DNA of 64,000 bases from Clostridiales bacterium (lineage in GTDB: Bacteria > Bacillota > Clostridia > Saccharofermentanales > Saccharofermentanaceae), in the NCBI GenBank assembly GCA_017617995.1, contig JAFZVE010000049.1:1-64000 (forward strand). Reading direction: 5' to 3'. Of this stretch, positions 16,749 through 25,987 are shown in pieces (position 1 is the stretch's first letter; each line of letters starts with the position of its first letter). A program made the position numbers and the translations under genes. The notes below the pieces were generated by a model, which worked only from the letters and a program-made list of their open reading frames with translations, searched no databases and was not told the DNA's origin.

Positions 16749-18068
16749 TTATCTCTTCAAACCATATACGACCCAGTCTTCTTCCTCGAGGTGATACGGT
16801 GTGCCGCATGTCGGGCACTGCAGAACGTGCATCGCATCGAAGCTGGCCGCGCAGGTCTTACAGTTCACGGCGTGGATCGAAAAACCGTAGTTCTCTTGTG
16901 CCGTGAGTTTTTTGACCAGAGTAATGTTGAAGTCTTCCTTCTTCGTCACGACTTTGCCGTTCTTGTAGTAGGTGGTGAAGAGATAGAGACGCACGAGCAG
17001 CACCAGATTATTGTTGTCCTGGATGTGCATATTCAGATACTTCATGGCACCCCGGTAATCGATATCGATGAGATTATCGAAATCTTCGATATTCGGATCG
17101 CCACGATAGATGCTCATGTTCGTCCGGTCTTCGGAGAAAGCGATCGCACGGAAGAGTGACATAACTTTTCCTTCGAACAGTTCATACGAGAATTCCGGAT
17201 CGAAACGCTCCATCGCCTTCGAGAGTGCATTCTTCGTAAGAGAGGCAGACGCGACATCCGCGGTGGTGATGGCCTGGCTCGTGAGGTGGGCCATTATGAA
17301 TATTGCAGAGAAAATACTTAAGGTCAGGTAGATGACGATAAATCCGATGAAGCCATAAAGAAGAGCGGCACCAACGCCGATGCCCACAGCAAGAAGGGGA
17401 GAACTGACATCGCTCCACATCGAATAGGCAGTATAGCTGCCCATGGAAATGGCGAGTATGACTGCCAGGATAACGGCGGTCTTGATGAGCCAGTTCATGG
17501 CGTTTCTCTTGACGACCTGGTCGAGAAGATAGAAGTTTGCCACACACGGGAAGATCTGCTTCATCTGGAATCTCGTACCGCACATGGGGCAGCCGTTACC
17601 GAAGATCGCGAGCGTCGCTCTGTGCCCGCAGTTCGGGCAGATATACTCCGCATCCTGCACATCCGGACGGTTCAGGATGTTCGCGTAGAAAATACTGCAG
17701 GTCTTTTTCTTCTTCAGTTTTTTCTGGGAAGAAGCCTCGAAATACTGCGTGATATTATCGCACTCGATGAAGGAGAGGTCCGCGGTATAAGGCGGACGGC
17801 TCTTCGAAACAGTATGTCTTACACCGTCCGGGGCGATCGAGAACTGGCGGCGGATCCGCACGCCCTTCTCTGCGAGACGCTTCTCGTGCTGATGCAGGAA
17901 GTACCGCATATCCTGTGATGCATGCGGTGGTTCGGTGCCGTTATCGTAAAACTGAGTGAGTTCACTAATGAATGCATCGCGGATCCCGTCCGACGGCTTC
18001 GGCGTCTTATTGTTGAGATCACGAATGTTCTTCAGATTCTCCTGGAAACGCTCCATAAAACCAGCCAT
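16749..18068 (-). CDS. zinc-ribbon membrane protein, Tim44-like region
   Basis: About 439 aa. Zinc ribbon CPNCGHRATLAIFGNGCPMC lies near 150-170, two hydrophobic segments at roughly 195-220 and 228-262, then a soluble region (FDPEFSYELFEGKVMSLFRA) that recalls Tim44-like domains, and a second cysteine pair set near 405-425 (CKTC...CPTC). The first part is predicted cytoplasmic. Function unknown. Two starts are possible; AAGGAGG is 2 nt before the ATG at 18074 and 8 nt before that at 18068, so 18068 is used. It is monocistronic, ending in a conserved-core terminator. Confidence 0.72.
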   Translation of the reverse strand: MAGFMERFQENLKNIRDLNNKTPKPSDGIRDAFISELTQFYDNGTEPPHASQDMRYFLHQHEKRLAEKGVRIRRQFSIAPDGVRHTVSKSRPPYTADLSFIECDNITQYFEASSQKKLKKKKTCSIFYANILNRPDVQDAEYICPNCGHRATLAIFGNGCPMCGTRFQMKQIFPCVANFYLLDQVVKRNAMNWLIKTAVILAVILAISMGSYTAYSMWSDVSSPLLAVGIGVGAALLYGFIGFIVIYLTLSIFSAIFIMAHLTSQAITTADVASASLTKNALSKAMERFDPEFSYELFEGKVMSLFRAIAFSEDRTNMSIYRGDPNIEDFDNLIDIDYRGAMKYLNMHIQDNNNLVLLVRLYLFTTYYKNGKVVTKKEDFNITLVKKLTAQENYGFSIHAVNCKTCAASFDAMHVLQCPTCGTPYHLEEEDWVVYGLKR

Positions 18069-18195
18069 ACCCATACCCTCCTTGAAAAGGAAAATTCCAT
18101 TGTTATTGTATCATGCGGAGAGAGGAAATAAACTTATCGGAAAAGCATGATAGATAAGTCTAAATCGCGGTGGAATACGAGAGTTGGCGAAGCGT

Positions 18196-18259
18196 GGAAA
18201 AATGCTAAGGAGCGATTCCGCAGACGCAAAGCGTCGAGGACCGGCGACGAGCATTTTCC
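18196..18259 (-). terminator. nested hairpin with conserved core (copy B), 3' of the plsC-like gene
   Basis: Outer stem GGAAAA(A)TGCT (18196-18206) with AGCATTTTCC (18250-18259); inner hairpin GACGC-AAA-GCGTC (18223-18235). The minus strand reads GGTCCTCG, hairpin, TGCGGAATCG. It begins 11 nt after the stop codon of the acyltransferase gene and the stem ends in TTTTTCC, as for an intrinsic terminator. The core is the same as copies A, C and F, while both stems differ in sequence. Confidence 0.8.
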
Positions 18260-18269
18260 GTGCGGCACC

Positions 18270-19022
18270 TTAGAGCGGATATTCCTCGAGATCCTTCGCG
18301 ATCATATCTCTTGCTTCCTCGGAGATGTCGGAAGTCTTAGAGGACTTGACGTGATCGGCCGGGAGGACGCCTACGACCTTGACGCGCACCTTCGTGCTGT
18401 GCCAAGGATAGTTTTTGCTGATCTTCTCAGTGCCCTGGATCGTGAGGACTACGACTGGAACGTTCGCCTTCTGGGCGATTTTGAAGACACCGTTATGGAA
18501 GGGAAGGAGCTTGCACTTTTTGGATCTGGTTCCTTCCGGATAGACGAAGATGGAGACCTCGTTGGCCTTTAAGAGCTTGCTGGCGCGGTCGATGGTCATC
18601 ATGGCATTTCTCGGATTTTCACGATCGATGGTCATGAAGCAGCAGCGGCGGATCATGCGGCCATAGAAAGGAACCTTGAAGTTCTCGGCTTTCGAGACGA
18701 AAGAGGGGTGGAACTTACGAAGTACACGCCAGGAGATGAGCGGGTCATAATTCGAACGGTGATTACAAACGAAAAGCATCTGACGCCCTTCCGGGATCTG
18801 GTCGAAGTTCTGAAGATCATAGCGGATGCGCATGATGTGCATGCCGATGCCGGTCGTGGACTGCAGAAGGAAGCGGTAGAAAGCGGACTCTTTGTCGTAT
18901 TCTTTCTTGGTGTCGATGAACATCGAAGCGGCGAAGGTAAACAGGAAGTATATGATGATGCCTGCGACCTTGATGCCGACGATGGCGAGAATGACGTAGA
19001 GTATATAGCGAAGTATTTCCAT
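18270..19022 (-). CDS. plsC: 1-acyl-sn-glycerol-3-phosphate acyltransferase (PlsC-like)
   Basis: About 250 aa. An N-terminal hydrophobic segment (3-32) is followed by the acyltransferase motifs NHRSNYD (87-93, catalytic His and Asp) and FVYPEGTRSK (phosphate binding), then a third block near ANVPVVVLTIQGTE. The enzyme adds the second acyl chain in phospholipid synthesis at the inner membrane face. The frame is open upstream to 19070, but GGAGG lies 5 nt before the ATG at 19022, which gives the normal N-terminus. It is divergent from alaS. Assignment to lysophosphatidate rather than another lysolipid is by family only. Confidence 0.88.
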   Translation of the reverse strand: MEILRYILYVILAIVGIKVAGIIIYFLFTFAASMFIDTKKEYDKESAFYRFLLQSTTGIGMHIMRIRYDLQNFDQIPEGRQMLFVCNHRSNYDPLISWRVLRKFHPSFVSKAENFKVPFYGRMIRRCCFMTIDRENPRNAMMTIDRASKLLKANEVSIFVYPEGTRSKKCKLLPFHNGVFKIAQKANVPVVVLTIQGTEKISKNYPWHSTKVRVKVVGVLPADHVKSSKTSDISEEARDMIAKDLEEYPL

Positions 19023-19117
19023 AGTTTCCTCCGAAGACAGGATGTGTTTTCCGAGACAGTATTCTATCACAAGGACAGTGCTTTTTCATATGAATCGGCG
19101 TTTATATTATTATATTA

Positions 19118-19153
19118 TTGTTATTGCCCGTAAAATCGTGTAAAATTACGGGC
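19118..19153 (+). promoter_or_regulatory. alaS promoter with dyad across the -10
   Basis: TTGTTA (19118-19123), 17-bp spacer, TAAAAT (19141-19146). Eight-base arms GCCCGTAA (19126-19133) and TTACGGGC (19146-19153) bracket the -10 box. AAGGAG at 19164-19169 serves the ATG at 19180. I see no T-box elements in this short leader. Confidence 0.6.
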
Positions 19154-19179
19154 ATGTGAATTCAAGGAGACGATGAAGT

Positions 19180-21870
19180 ATGAGACAGTTTACCTCAGAT
19201 GAATTGAGAAATACATGGAAGCAGTTCTATATCGACAGAGGACACGTCGATGTCGGCGCCGTATCGCTGGTGTCGGACGGTTCGACGGGCGTTATGTTCA
19301 ATGTCGCCGGCATGCAGCCGCTGATGCCCTACCTTCTGGGTCAGAAGCATCCTCTCGGCACGAGACTTTGCAACGTGCAGGGCTGCGTCCGTACGAACGA
19401 TATCGATTCCGTAGGCGATAAGAGCCACGTGACCTTCTTCGAGATGATGGGTTCGTGGAGCCTCGGCGATTACTTCAAGAAAGAGAGATGCCAGTGGAGC
19501 TTCGAGCGTCTGACGCAGGTCTTCGGATTTGACGCCGACCACCTCGCCTCTACAGTGTTCGCCGGTGACGAGAATGCACCGCGTGACGAAGAGGGTGCCG
19601 AGTACCGCATCGCTTCCGGATTCAAGAAAGAAAACATCTATTACCTCGGAGCCGACGATAACTGGTGGGGCCTCGAGTACGGTCCCTGCGGCCCGGACTC
19701 CGAGATGTTCTACATCGATGACCGCCCGGATTGCGGTCCGGACTGCGGCCCGGGATGCTCCTGCGGCAAGTACACCGAGCTCGGTAATGACGTATTTATG
19801 CAGTACGAGAAGCATAAGGACGGCAGCCTCACGCCACTGGCCCAGAAGAACGTAGATACCGGATGGGGCCTCGAGAGAATCCTCGCGTTCCTGAACGGTT
19901 CCCGTGATGTATACCAGATCGACCTCTTTGCACCGGTCATCGCCTATATCGAGAGCGTATCCGGACAGAAGTACAATGCCGATGAGAAGATGACACGCTC
20001 CATGCGTATCCTTGCGGACCACACGCGTACTTCCGTGATGCTCATCGGTGACGCGGCGAAGCTTGTCCCGGCCAATGCCGGTGCCGGCTACGTACTCCGC
20101 CGTCTGATCCGTCGTGCGGTAAGACATGCGCGTACACTGGGCCTGAAGAAGGAAAACATCCTGAAGATCGCGACGATCTTTGTTGACGAGATCTACTGCA
20201 ACAGCTATCCGCTTCTCCTGAAGAACAGAGAGTTCATCTTAAATGAGCTCAGCAAGGAGATCGAGCGTTTCGAGAGCACACTCGAGAACGGCATGAAAGA
20301 GTTTAAGAAGATCCTTGACGGTGCCCGTTCCGAAGGAAAGAAAGAGATCAACGGACGCGATGCTTTCTATCTCTATGATACATTCGGCTTCCCGCTCGAG
20401 CTGACTGTCGAGCTGGCAGAAGAAGAAGGACTCACGGTTGATGAGGCCGGATTCGGCGTCGCGATGGAAGAGCAGAAGCAGAAGGCTCGTGACAGCCAGA
20501 ACTTCTCCGCGAAGCTGCAGGCTTCGGCGGGTGTCTTCGATTCTCTCGACGAGAGCATCAAGACCGAGTTCGTCGGCTATGAGAAACTTCTCTGCGACGG
20601 TAAGGTCCTCGCACTGGCTGACCAGGAAGCCCTGAAGGATTCCCTTTCCGAGAAGGAGCAGGGCACCATCATCACAGACGTCACCTCGTTCTACGGAACG
20701 ATGGGTGGTCAGGTCGGTGATAAGGGTGTGATCACGACCGAGGACGGCGAGTTCATCGTTACAGAAGCGGTCCACCTCGCAGAAGGAAGAATCGGCCACA
20801 CCGGTTATGTTTCCAAGGGAACGATCCGTGTAGGCTCCGAAGCGAAGATCACTGTCGAGACCGAGAACCGTTTGAATACATGTAAGAACCACTCCGCGAC
20901 GCACCTTCTCCAGAAAGCCCTGAAGATCGTGCTCGGAGACCACGTCGAGCAGAAGGGCTCCCTGGTTACACCGGACCGTCTGCGTTTCGACTTCTCGCAT
21001 GATTCCGCGATGACACCGGAACAGATCGAGAAGGTCGAGAAGATCGTAAACGAGGAGATCGCGGCGGCACTTGCTGTTAAGACCGACGAGATGAGCCTCG
21101 AAGAGGCAAGAAAGACCGGCGCGATGGCGCTCTTCGGTGAGAAGTATCAGGGTACGGTCCGTGTCGTCAGCATGGGCAAGGGCACTTCCGGAAACGACGA
21201 AGCAGACTTCAAGGATGCCTTCTCCGTCGAGCTCTGCGGTGGTACACACGTCAGCAATACTTCTCAGATCCAGCAGACCAAGATCCTGTCCGAGTCGGGC
21301 GTGGCAGCGGGCATCCGTCGTATCGAAGCTCTGACCGGTGCCGGTGTACTGGCTTACTACAAAGAGCAAGAACAGCTCCTGCTTGCCGCGGCGAAGCTTC
21401 TGAAGGCCACACCTTCCGAACTCTCCGCGAAGATCCAGAGCCTGCAGAGCAGCCTCAAGGCCGCGAACTCCGAGATCGAATCTCTGAAGGCGCAGGCTGC
21501 GAAGGAAGCCGTCGGCAATTCTCTCGAGCAGACCGAGGACGTCAAGGGCGTCAAGCTCCTGGCGGCGAAGGTCGAGAACGTCGAGATGGGCGCGCTCCGT
21601 GATCTCGGCGATCAGTTGAAGGAGAAACTCGGAGACGGTGTTGTTGCTCTTCTGTCCGCAGTGGATGGCAAGGCGAACATCGTCATCATGGCAAGCGACA
21701 GTGCCGTCAAGGCCGGTGCGCATGCCGGTAACCTCATCAAGGCCGTTGCGCCGATCGTCGGTGGTGGCGGCGGCGGACGTCCGAATATGGCGCAGGCCGG
21801 TGGTAAGAATCCGGCTGGTATTGACGAAGCCCTGAAGGCCGTCAAGACCGAGCTGGAGAAGATGCTGTAA
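19180..21870 (+). CDS. alaS: alanine--tRNA ligase
   Basis: 896 aa, full length. The class II catalytic domain opens with the family start FTSDELRNTWKQFYIDRGH. The editing domain has HSATH (near 570) and CGGTH (near 686), which bind zinc for hydrolysis of mischarged Ser/Gly. The C-terminal DHHA1-like part ends in VGGGGGGRPNMAQAGG. It charges tRNA-Ala in the cytoplasm. An uncommon Cys/Asp/Gly-rich loop (DCGPDCGPGCSCG, near 187-199) follows the catalytic motif. The HIT gene starts 13 nt downstream with its own AAGGAGG. A dyad overlaps its promoter. Confidence 0.97.
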   Translation: MRQFTSDELRNTWKQFYIDRGHVDVGAVSLVSDGSTGVMFNVAGMQPLMPYLLGQKHPLGTRLCNVQGCVRTNDIDSVGDKSHVTFFEMMGSWSLGDYFKKERCQWSFERLTQVFGFDADHLASTVFAGDENAPRDEEGAEYRIASGFKKENIYYLGADDNWWGLEYGPCGPDSEMFYIDDRPDCGPDCGPGCSCGKYTELGNDVFMQYEKHKDGSLTPLAQKNVDTGWGLERILAFLNGSRDVYQIDLFAPVIAYIESVSGQKYNADEKMTRSMRILADHTRTSVMLIGDAAKLVPANAGAGYVLRRLIRRAVRHARTLGLKKENILKIATIFVDEIYCNSYPLLLKNREFILNELSKEIERFESTLENGMKEFKKILDGARSEGKKEINGRDAFYLYDTFGFPLELTVELAEEEGLTVDEAGFGVAMEEQKQKARDSQNFSAKLQASAGVFDSLDESIKTEFVGYEKLLCDGKVLALADQEALKDSLSEKEQGTIITDVTSFYGTMGGQVGDKGVITTEDGEFIVTEAVHLAEGRIGHTGYVSKGTIRVGSEAKITVETENRLNTCKNHSATHLLQKALKIVLGDHVEQKGSLVTPDRLRFDFSHDSAMTPEQIEKVEKIVNEEIAAALAVKTDEMSLEEARKTGAMALFGEKYQGTVRVVSMGKGTSGNDEADFKDAFSVELCGGTHVSNTSQIQQTKILSESGVAAGIRRIEALTGAGVLAYYKEQEQLLLAAAKLLKATPSELSAKIQSLQSSLKAANSEIESLKAQAAKEAVGNSLEQTEDVKGVKLLAAKVENVEMGALRDLGDQLKEKLGDGVVALLSAVDGKANIVIMASDSAVKAGAHAGNLIKAVAPIVGGGGGGRPNMAQAGGKNPAGIDEALKAVKTELEKML

Positions 21871-21883
21871 GGAGGAAATCAGT

Positions 21884-22225
21884 ATGTGTTTATTCTGTGA
21901 TATCGTAGAGGGCAAGATCCCTTCGACCAAAGTATTTGAGAACGATAAGGTCCTGGCATTTAAGGACATCAAACCTTCGGCTCCGGTGCACGTGCTGATC
22001 GTCCCGAAGAAGCACTTCGATGACATCCTTGATATGGCTGCTTCCGAAGAAGGTAAAGCCGCACTCGGTGATGTGCTCGATGCTGTTCCGGAGGTCGTCA
22101 AGGCCACCGGTATCGACGAGGGATTCCGCGTCATCAACAACTGCAGAGAATTCGGCGGACAGACTGTACGTCACGTCCACTTCCATATTCTCGGTGGTGT
22201 GAAACTCTCGGAGAAGATGGTCTGA
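21884..22225 (+). CDS. HIT family (histidine triad) hydrolase
   Basis: 113 aa. The zinc-type N-terminal motif CLFCDIVEGKIPS and the triad HVHFHILGG near 98-106 mark a HINT-like purine phosphoramidase. HIT proteins of this size hydrolyse AMP-lysine and AMP-X adducts. It is placed directly after alaS, where aminoacyl-adenylates are made, so removal of stray aminoacyl-AMP is a plausible role. It converges with tmcAL. Confidence 0.92.
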   Translation: MCLFCDIVEGKIPSTKVFENDKVLAFKDIKPSAPVHVLIVPKKHFDDILDMAASEEGKAALGDVLDAVPEVVKATGIDEGFRVINNCREFGGQTVRHVHFHILGGVKLSEKMV

Positions 22226-22227
22226 TC

Positions 22228-22248
22228 CGCCAAATTGGCGAATCTTTT
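22228..22248 (+). terminator. short convergent terminator
   Basis: The inverted repeat CGCC-AAATT-GGCG (22228-22240) is followed by AATCTTTT. The stem is only 4-6 bp, so termination is weak. It lies in the 21-nt gap between the convergent HIT and tmcAL genes. Confidence 0.45.
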
Positions 22249-23587
22249 AACGGTAGAGCTTACCGCGCTTGAACTGAATGACCTCGCGCTTGAAGTCTTC
22301 CTCGAAGGTGCCTCGGGCGCGGGATGTCCAGAAGTCGTGACTGATCCTGTCGAGCTCGTCCATACGGGCGAAGGCAGGATCTTTTGCATAGTGGAAGGCA
22401 TCTGAAGCGCGCGACAGGATCGGAAGCTCCGACTGGCCGCGCATGGCCTTTAGGACCGAGCGGCCATTCTCGGAGAAGCCTAGGAGACGCAGATATTTCG
22501 GCTCCGTAAGATTGTCGAGATCCTCAGCGGTCTGCCCGATAATAAGCGAAGAGAGTGCGCGGAGGATGCGTGTATACGCGAAGCATCGTGTTTCCACATT
22601 CTTCCTGAAATGCACTGTGACGGGTTCCTTTTCGTCATAGTGGAGGTTTCGTACGGCACCCTTAAGGTAGCCTGGGAGCTGGGATCCCATGTGCGCGGTC
22701 CCGGCAAGTTTCTCGGAAGAACCTGCACGAAGAAGCGGAAGGGCGGCCTCGATGAGATCCTTTTCGCCCATCGGACGGGTCCCTTTATTCCACTGGCAGA
22801 GCATCTCAGCGAGCATCGCATCCGGGATGAAGGGGAGAAGATCCGAAAGAGAACGGATGAACTCCGGCTTCGTGAGTGTATCGTATCTTTCGAGGATGGC
22901 TTTCCGTAGTGCAGTAGCGCTCGGGAAATTGCCCTCTTTCAGGCCCTCCTCGTGGTAGGCGTTCTCGCGGTGGACGAGGTGCGGCGTGATGTCAGAGCCG
23001 CAACGGTTCAGTTCGCGAAGATAGGCGATCGCGAGGATATTATTCGGTCCCTTAAGGATCGCGGAAAGATCTTCGGAAGAAAGACGGGAGGCCTCAGAAC
23101 CGGCTCGCGCCTCGAGATATGAGGTAAAAGCTTCCTGCCATGCTGCGGCATAGGGCTGACCCTCTTTCTGGAGTTCCTCGAGTTTACTATGGAAAACAAC
23201 GCCTGCCTCCGACTCGGGATCGGCCTCGGGGTCGAGCGATGCGATGTACTTGAGGTCCTCGAGAGAATCGTGCTCGGCACCGAAGAAGAGATCCGTGACG
23301 ACAGTGCTTTTCGAGAAGGAAAGGATAGAGCCTCGGGCGAAGCGGTCAGCCGAGCCGGTCGCGAAGGTGAAAGGCAGTTCCAGGACGAGATCGGCGCCGG
23401 AAGAAAGAAGGGCGCAGGTGCGGCTGGATCTGTCCGAGATCGCGGGAATGCCGCGCTGTACGAAGTCGCCGCTCATGATGACTACGATGGCCGTATCCTC
23501 GCCTAGCTCCTTGCGCACCTTGTTAAGAAGGTACAGATGACCCGTATGGAAGGGGTTATATTCGGCAACGATCCCGGCGACGTGCAT
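22247..23587 (-). CDS. tmcAL: tRNA(Met) cytidine acetate ligase, TmcAL-like nucleotidyltransferase
   Basis: About 446 aa. The N-terminus MHVAGIVAEYNPFHTGHLY contains the HxGH nucleotidyltransferase site (His14, His17), and VVIMSGDFVQRGIPAISDRS is the second family block. TmcAL uses ATP and acetate to make N4-acetylcytidine at the wobble base of elongator tRNA-Met. The open frame reaches 23620, but GGAGG 4 nt upstream and the family N-terminus support the ATG at 23587. It is divergent from the 23697 gene. Confidence 0.9.
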   Translation of the reverse strand: MHVAGIVAEYNPFHTGHLYLLNKVRKELGEDTAIVVIMSGDFVQRGIPAISDRSSRTCALLSSGADLVLELPFTFATGSADRFARGSILSFSKSTVVTDLFFGAEHDSLEDLKYIASLDPEADPESEAGVVFHSKLEELQKEGQPYAAAWQEAFTSYLEARAGSEASRLSSEDLSAILKGPNNILAIAYLRELNRCGSDITPHLVHRENAYHEEGLKEGNFPSATALRKAILERYDTLTKPEFIRSLSDLLPFIPDAMLAEMLCQWNKGTRPMGEKDLIEAALPLLRAGSSEKLAGTAHMGSQLPGYLKGAVRNLHYDEKEPVTVHFRKNVETRCFAYTRILRALSSLIIGQTAEDLDNLTEPKYLRLLGFSENGRSVLKAMRGQSELPILSRASDAFHYAKDPAFARMDELDRISHDFWTSRARGTFEEDFKREVIQFKRGKLYR

Positions 23588-23696
23588 GTTTCCTCCGTAA
23601 AACGCTATCAATTTCGTCACTTTCCGTCTGCTTGGCGGAAGAAATGATACAATAACTATATCTTATTTTGCCTATTTCGGAAAGGAGCCCGTACCC

Positions 23697-25061
23697 GTGC
23701 CCTCGTTAACCTCAGTCAAATACAGTAATAAGAAGGTGATGCGGATCGTACGCATCGTTGCCATCTGTGTGGCTGTGGCGGCAGTTCTGGGTTTTGGGAT
23801 CTACTATCTTTTGACGAGCGGTGTTTTCTACAAGAAAGCGGATACGGACGCGAAGTCCTACGAGCTGACGGAGAAGATGCAGGCGGCTGTAATGGAAAGT
23901 GAGCTTCAGCAGGGCTACATGTTCTCCCGGTCGGTCAAGCTTCTGATGGAAGACCGCGGGATGGATCCGTGGGTACTGTCATGGTATGTGATCCCCGGGA
24001 CGACAAGAAGTGTTCCGGCCATGGAGTCTGCCTATGTGGACACGATGGATCAGGTGCTGCTCCTGGAATCGTATGTCCGTGAAGGAAAGAAGAGTAATGC
24101 CGAGGCGCTCATGAAGGCTATCGACGCCTCACTTGTTAACGAAAACGGCATGCTGATCGCTTTTGCCAAGGCGGATACGCTCGTGACGACAGACCGCACG
24201 AAGGAAGAATACGGCGAGCTCTATGAGAATCCGGCCTATCTTCAGATCGAAGAGGCACCGGTCTCGATGGCGGCGACCACCGAGTACCTCGAAGCACTTC
24301 TGGACTACTACGATAAGTGGGGCAGCGACAAGCTCCTCGACCGCATCAAGGATCTCTCGGCGAAGGTGATGGAAGCGGGCTACACGACTTCCTACCGCGC
24401 GGCTGACCAGCTCGCGAGACCGACACCGATTCCGGTCACGGAGAAGTCCCTCGTTACACCTGTCCCGGAAGACGAGGAGACGGAGGTTGAAGTGGTTTCG
24501 CTCGAAGGCATCGAGCTTTCTGCGATGAATCTCGAGGCGATGCGCCGTGTTTCCTTCCTGCTTCCGAAGTATCAGGAAAAGTACGAAGAGATCGTTACGA
24601 TCGTTAAAGAAGGAAAGATATCGCAGGAGCTTCCGCTCTATGCGTGGATGTATACGGACGGCGGCTACATGTACTATACGGGAAGTGAAGCGAACGTTGA
24701 GCTCGTTTCGTCTCTTTACGTGATGATCCATCTGGCTGAGATCGGCGAGCTCGACAGGGATTCGTATGCATGGGTGGCCGAGCAGATCTACAACAACGGC
24801 TTCCTCTATGAATCGTATAACATCATGTCGGGGACGGCGGGATCGGATATCGAGGCGTCCGAGGCGTACCCGCTTGTGCTGTATCTTGCCAAGATCAAAG
24901 GGGACGACGACCTTTTTACTGCGACCTACAGTGCCATGATGAGAAACTACGCGACACTCAGCACGAGTCCTGCACTCTATACGTTCTTCCGAAACGTCGA
25001 GAACAGCCGCATCGCCGTCTATGCCAGGGAGAATCTCCTGATGGAGCTTCTTCTGAAGTAA
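23697..25061 (+). CDS. membrane-anchored protein, possible alpha-toroid glycosidase-like fold
   Basis: 454 aa, GTG start with AAGGAG 9 nt upstream; an extended -10 (TGATACAAT, 23645-23653) lies before it. One transmembrane helix (about 15-38) is followed by an extracellular domain. The spacing of aromatic-rich helices (YAWMYTDGGYMYYTG, SYAWVAEQIYNNGFLYESY, YPLVLYLAKIKGDD) resembles the helical repeats of GH8-like (alpha/alpha)6 glycosidases. A Thr/Pro-containing linker lies near 245-265. I cannot identify catalytic residues with confidence, so only the fold is suggested. The CmpB-like gene follows after 11 nt. Confidence 0.65.
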   Translation: MPSLTSVKYSNKKVMRIVRIVAICVAVAAVLGFGIYYLLTSGVFYKKADTDAKSYELTEKMQAAVMESELQQGYMFSRSVKLLMEDRGMDPWVLSWYVIPGTTRSVPAMESAYVDTMDQVLLLESYVREGKKSNAEALMKAIDASLVNENGMLIAFAKADTLVTTDRTKEEYGELYENPAYLQIEEAPVSMAATTEYLEALLDYYDKWGSDKLLDRIKDLSAKVMEAGYTTSYRAADQLARPTPIPVTEKSLVTPVPEDEETEVEVVSLEGIELSAMNLEAMRRVSFLLPKYQEKYEEIVTIVKEGKISQELPLYAWMYTDGGYMYYTGSEANVELVSSLYVMIHLAEIGELDRDSYAWVAEQIYNNGFLYESYNIMSGTAGSDIEASEAYPLVLYLAKIKGDDDLFTATYSAMMRNYATLSTSPALYTFFRNVENSRIAVYARENLLMELLLK

Positions 25062-25072
25062 GGGGGGTAAGT

Positions 25073-25894
25073 ATGTCATTTGTTCTTCTTCTGGCTTTTC
25101 TTTTCTTCGTAGGAAGTCTGACCGGCTGGGTCATCGAGCTCTTCTACCGACGCTTCGTCTCGCAGAAGAAATGGGTCAACCCGGGATTCCTTTCCGGTCC
25201 TTATCTTCCGATCTACGGCTGCGGACTCGTGGTCCTCTATCTCATCGCCTCGACGGAGAAGTATATCGACTTTAACCACCCGGTCCTCGAGAAGATCGCT
25301 CTTTTCGGTTTGATGATGCTGGCCATGACCGTGATCGAATATATTGCGGGTATATTCTGCCTGAGGTATTTCAAGCTTCGTCTGTGGGACTATACGGATC
25401 AGTGGGGGAACATCCAGGGTGTCATCTGCCCATTATATTCCTTCCTGTGGTCGGTCCTGGGCGCAGTCTACTACTTCCTCATCCACCCGCACATCCTGCG
25501 GTCACTGGAGTGGCTGTCCCGAAACCTCGCTTTTTCGTTCTTCATCGGCTTCTTCTATGGCGTGTTCCTGATGGATATGTCCCACTCGACGAGAATCGTG
25601 CTCGCGATCAAGAAGTTCGCGAATCAGCAGCAGATCGTCCTCCACTACGAGGAGATCAAGGAAAGAATCGGCCAGTACAAGGAGAGCCGTCTCATCAAGG
25701 CCGGCTTTATCTTCCGTATGTGGATGGACAATCCCTTCAACCGGTTCGTTAAGGACACATATGAGAATACAGCGGCCAGGTTTACTGATATGGCGGACGT
25801 CATAAGAGAGAATCTGCAGACAGCGGTAGAGCGGAAAGATTTCCGCTCCGACAAAGACAGAAATGAAGGAACACCTAAAGACGACAAAACATGA
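25073..25894 (+). CDS. CmpB-type membrane protein (putative ABC-transporter type IV family)
   Basis: 273 aa with five or six transmembrane segments. GWVIELFYRRFVSQKKWVNP followed by GFLSGPYLPIYGCG is the signature of PF06541-type proteins. The C-terminal ~70 residues are charged and cytoplasmic. The family name suggests an ABC permease, but members usually lack an adjacent ATPase, as here. AAGGGGGG precedes the ATG. It is presumably co-transcribed with the 23697 membrane protein. Function not established. Confidence 0.82.
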   Translation: MSFVLLLAFLFFVGSLTGWVIELFYRRFVSQKKWVNPGFLSGPYLPIYGCGLVVLYLIASTEKYIDFNHPVLEKIALFGLMMLAMTVIEYIAGIFCLRYFKLRLWDYTDQWGNIQGVICPLYSFLWSVLGAVYYFLIHPHILRSLEWLSRNLAFSFFIGFFYGVFLMDMSHSTRIVLAIKKFANQQQIVLHYEEIKERIGQYKESRLIKAGFIFRMWMDNPFNRFVKDTYENTAARFTDMADVIRENLQTAVERKDFRSDKDRNEGTPKDDKT

Positions 25895-25987
25895 GAAGTA
25901 CTTGTTTTGGGGAGTTTAACTGTTCTAGAAATGGTACAGATCATGGGGTATAATGACACTCTAAAGAACAGACAATGAGGGAAATAC

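Noticed and set aside
20239..22140. A 633-codon open frame on the minus strand opposite alaS
   Set aside because: It is the mirror of a highly biased alaS reading frame, has no ribosome binding site, and its translation has no family resemblance.
25895..25987. Possible LexA box before pcrA
   Set aside because: CTGT...ACAG is present at about 25920-25939, but the spacing and flanks do not match the gram-positive CGAAC-N4-GTTCG site.
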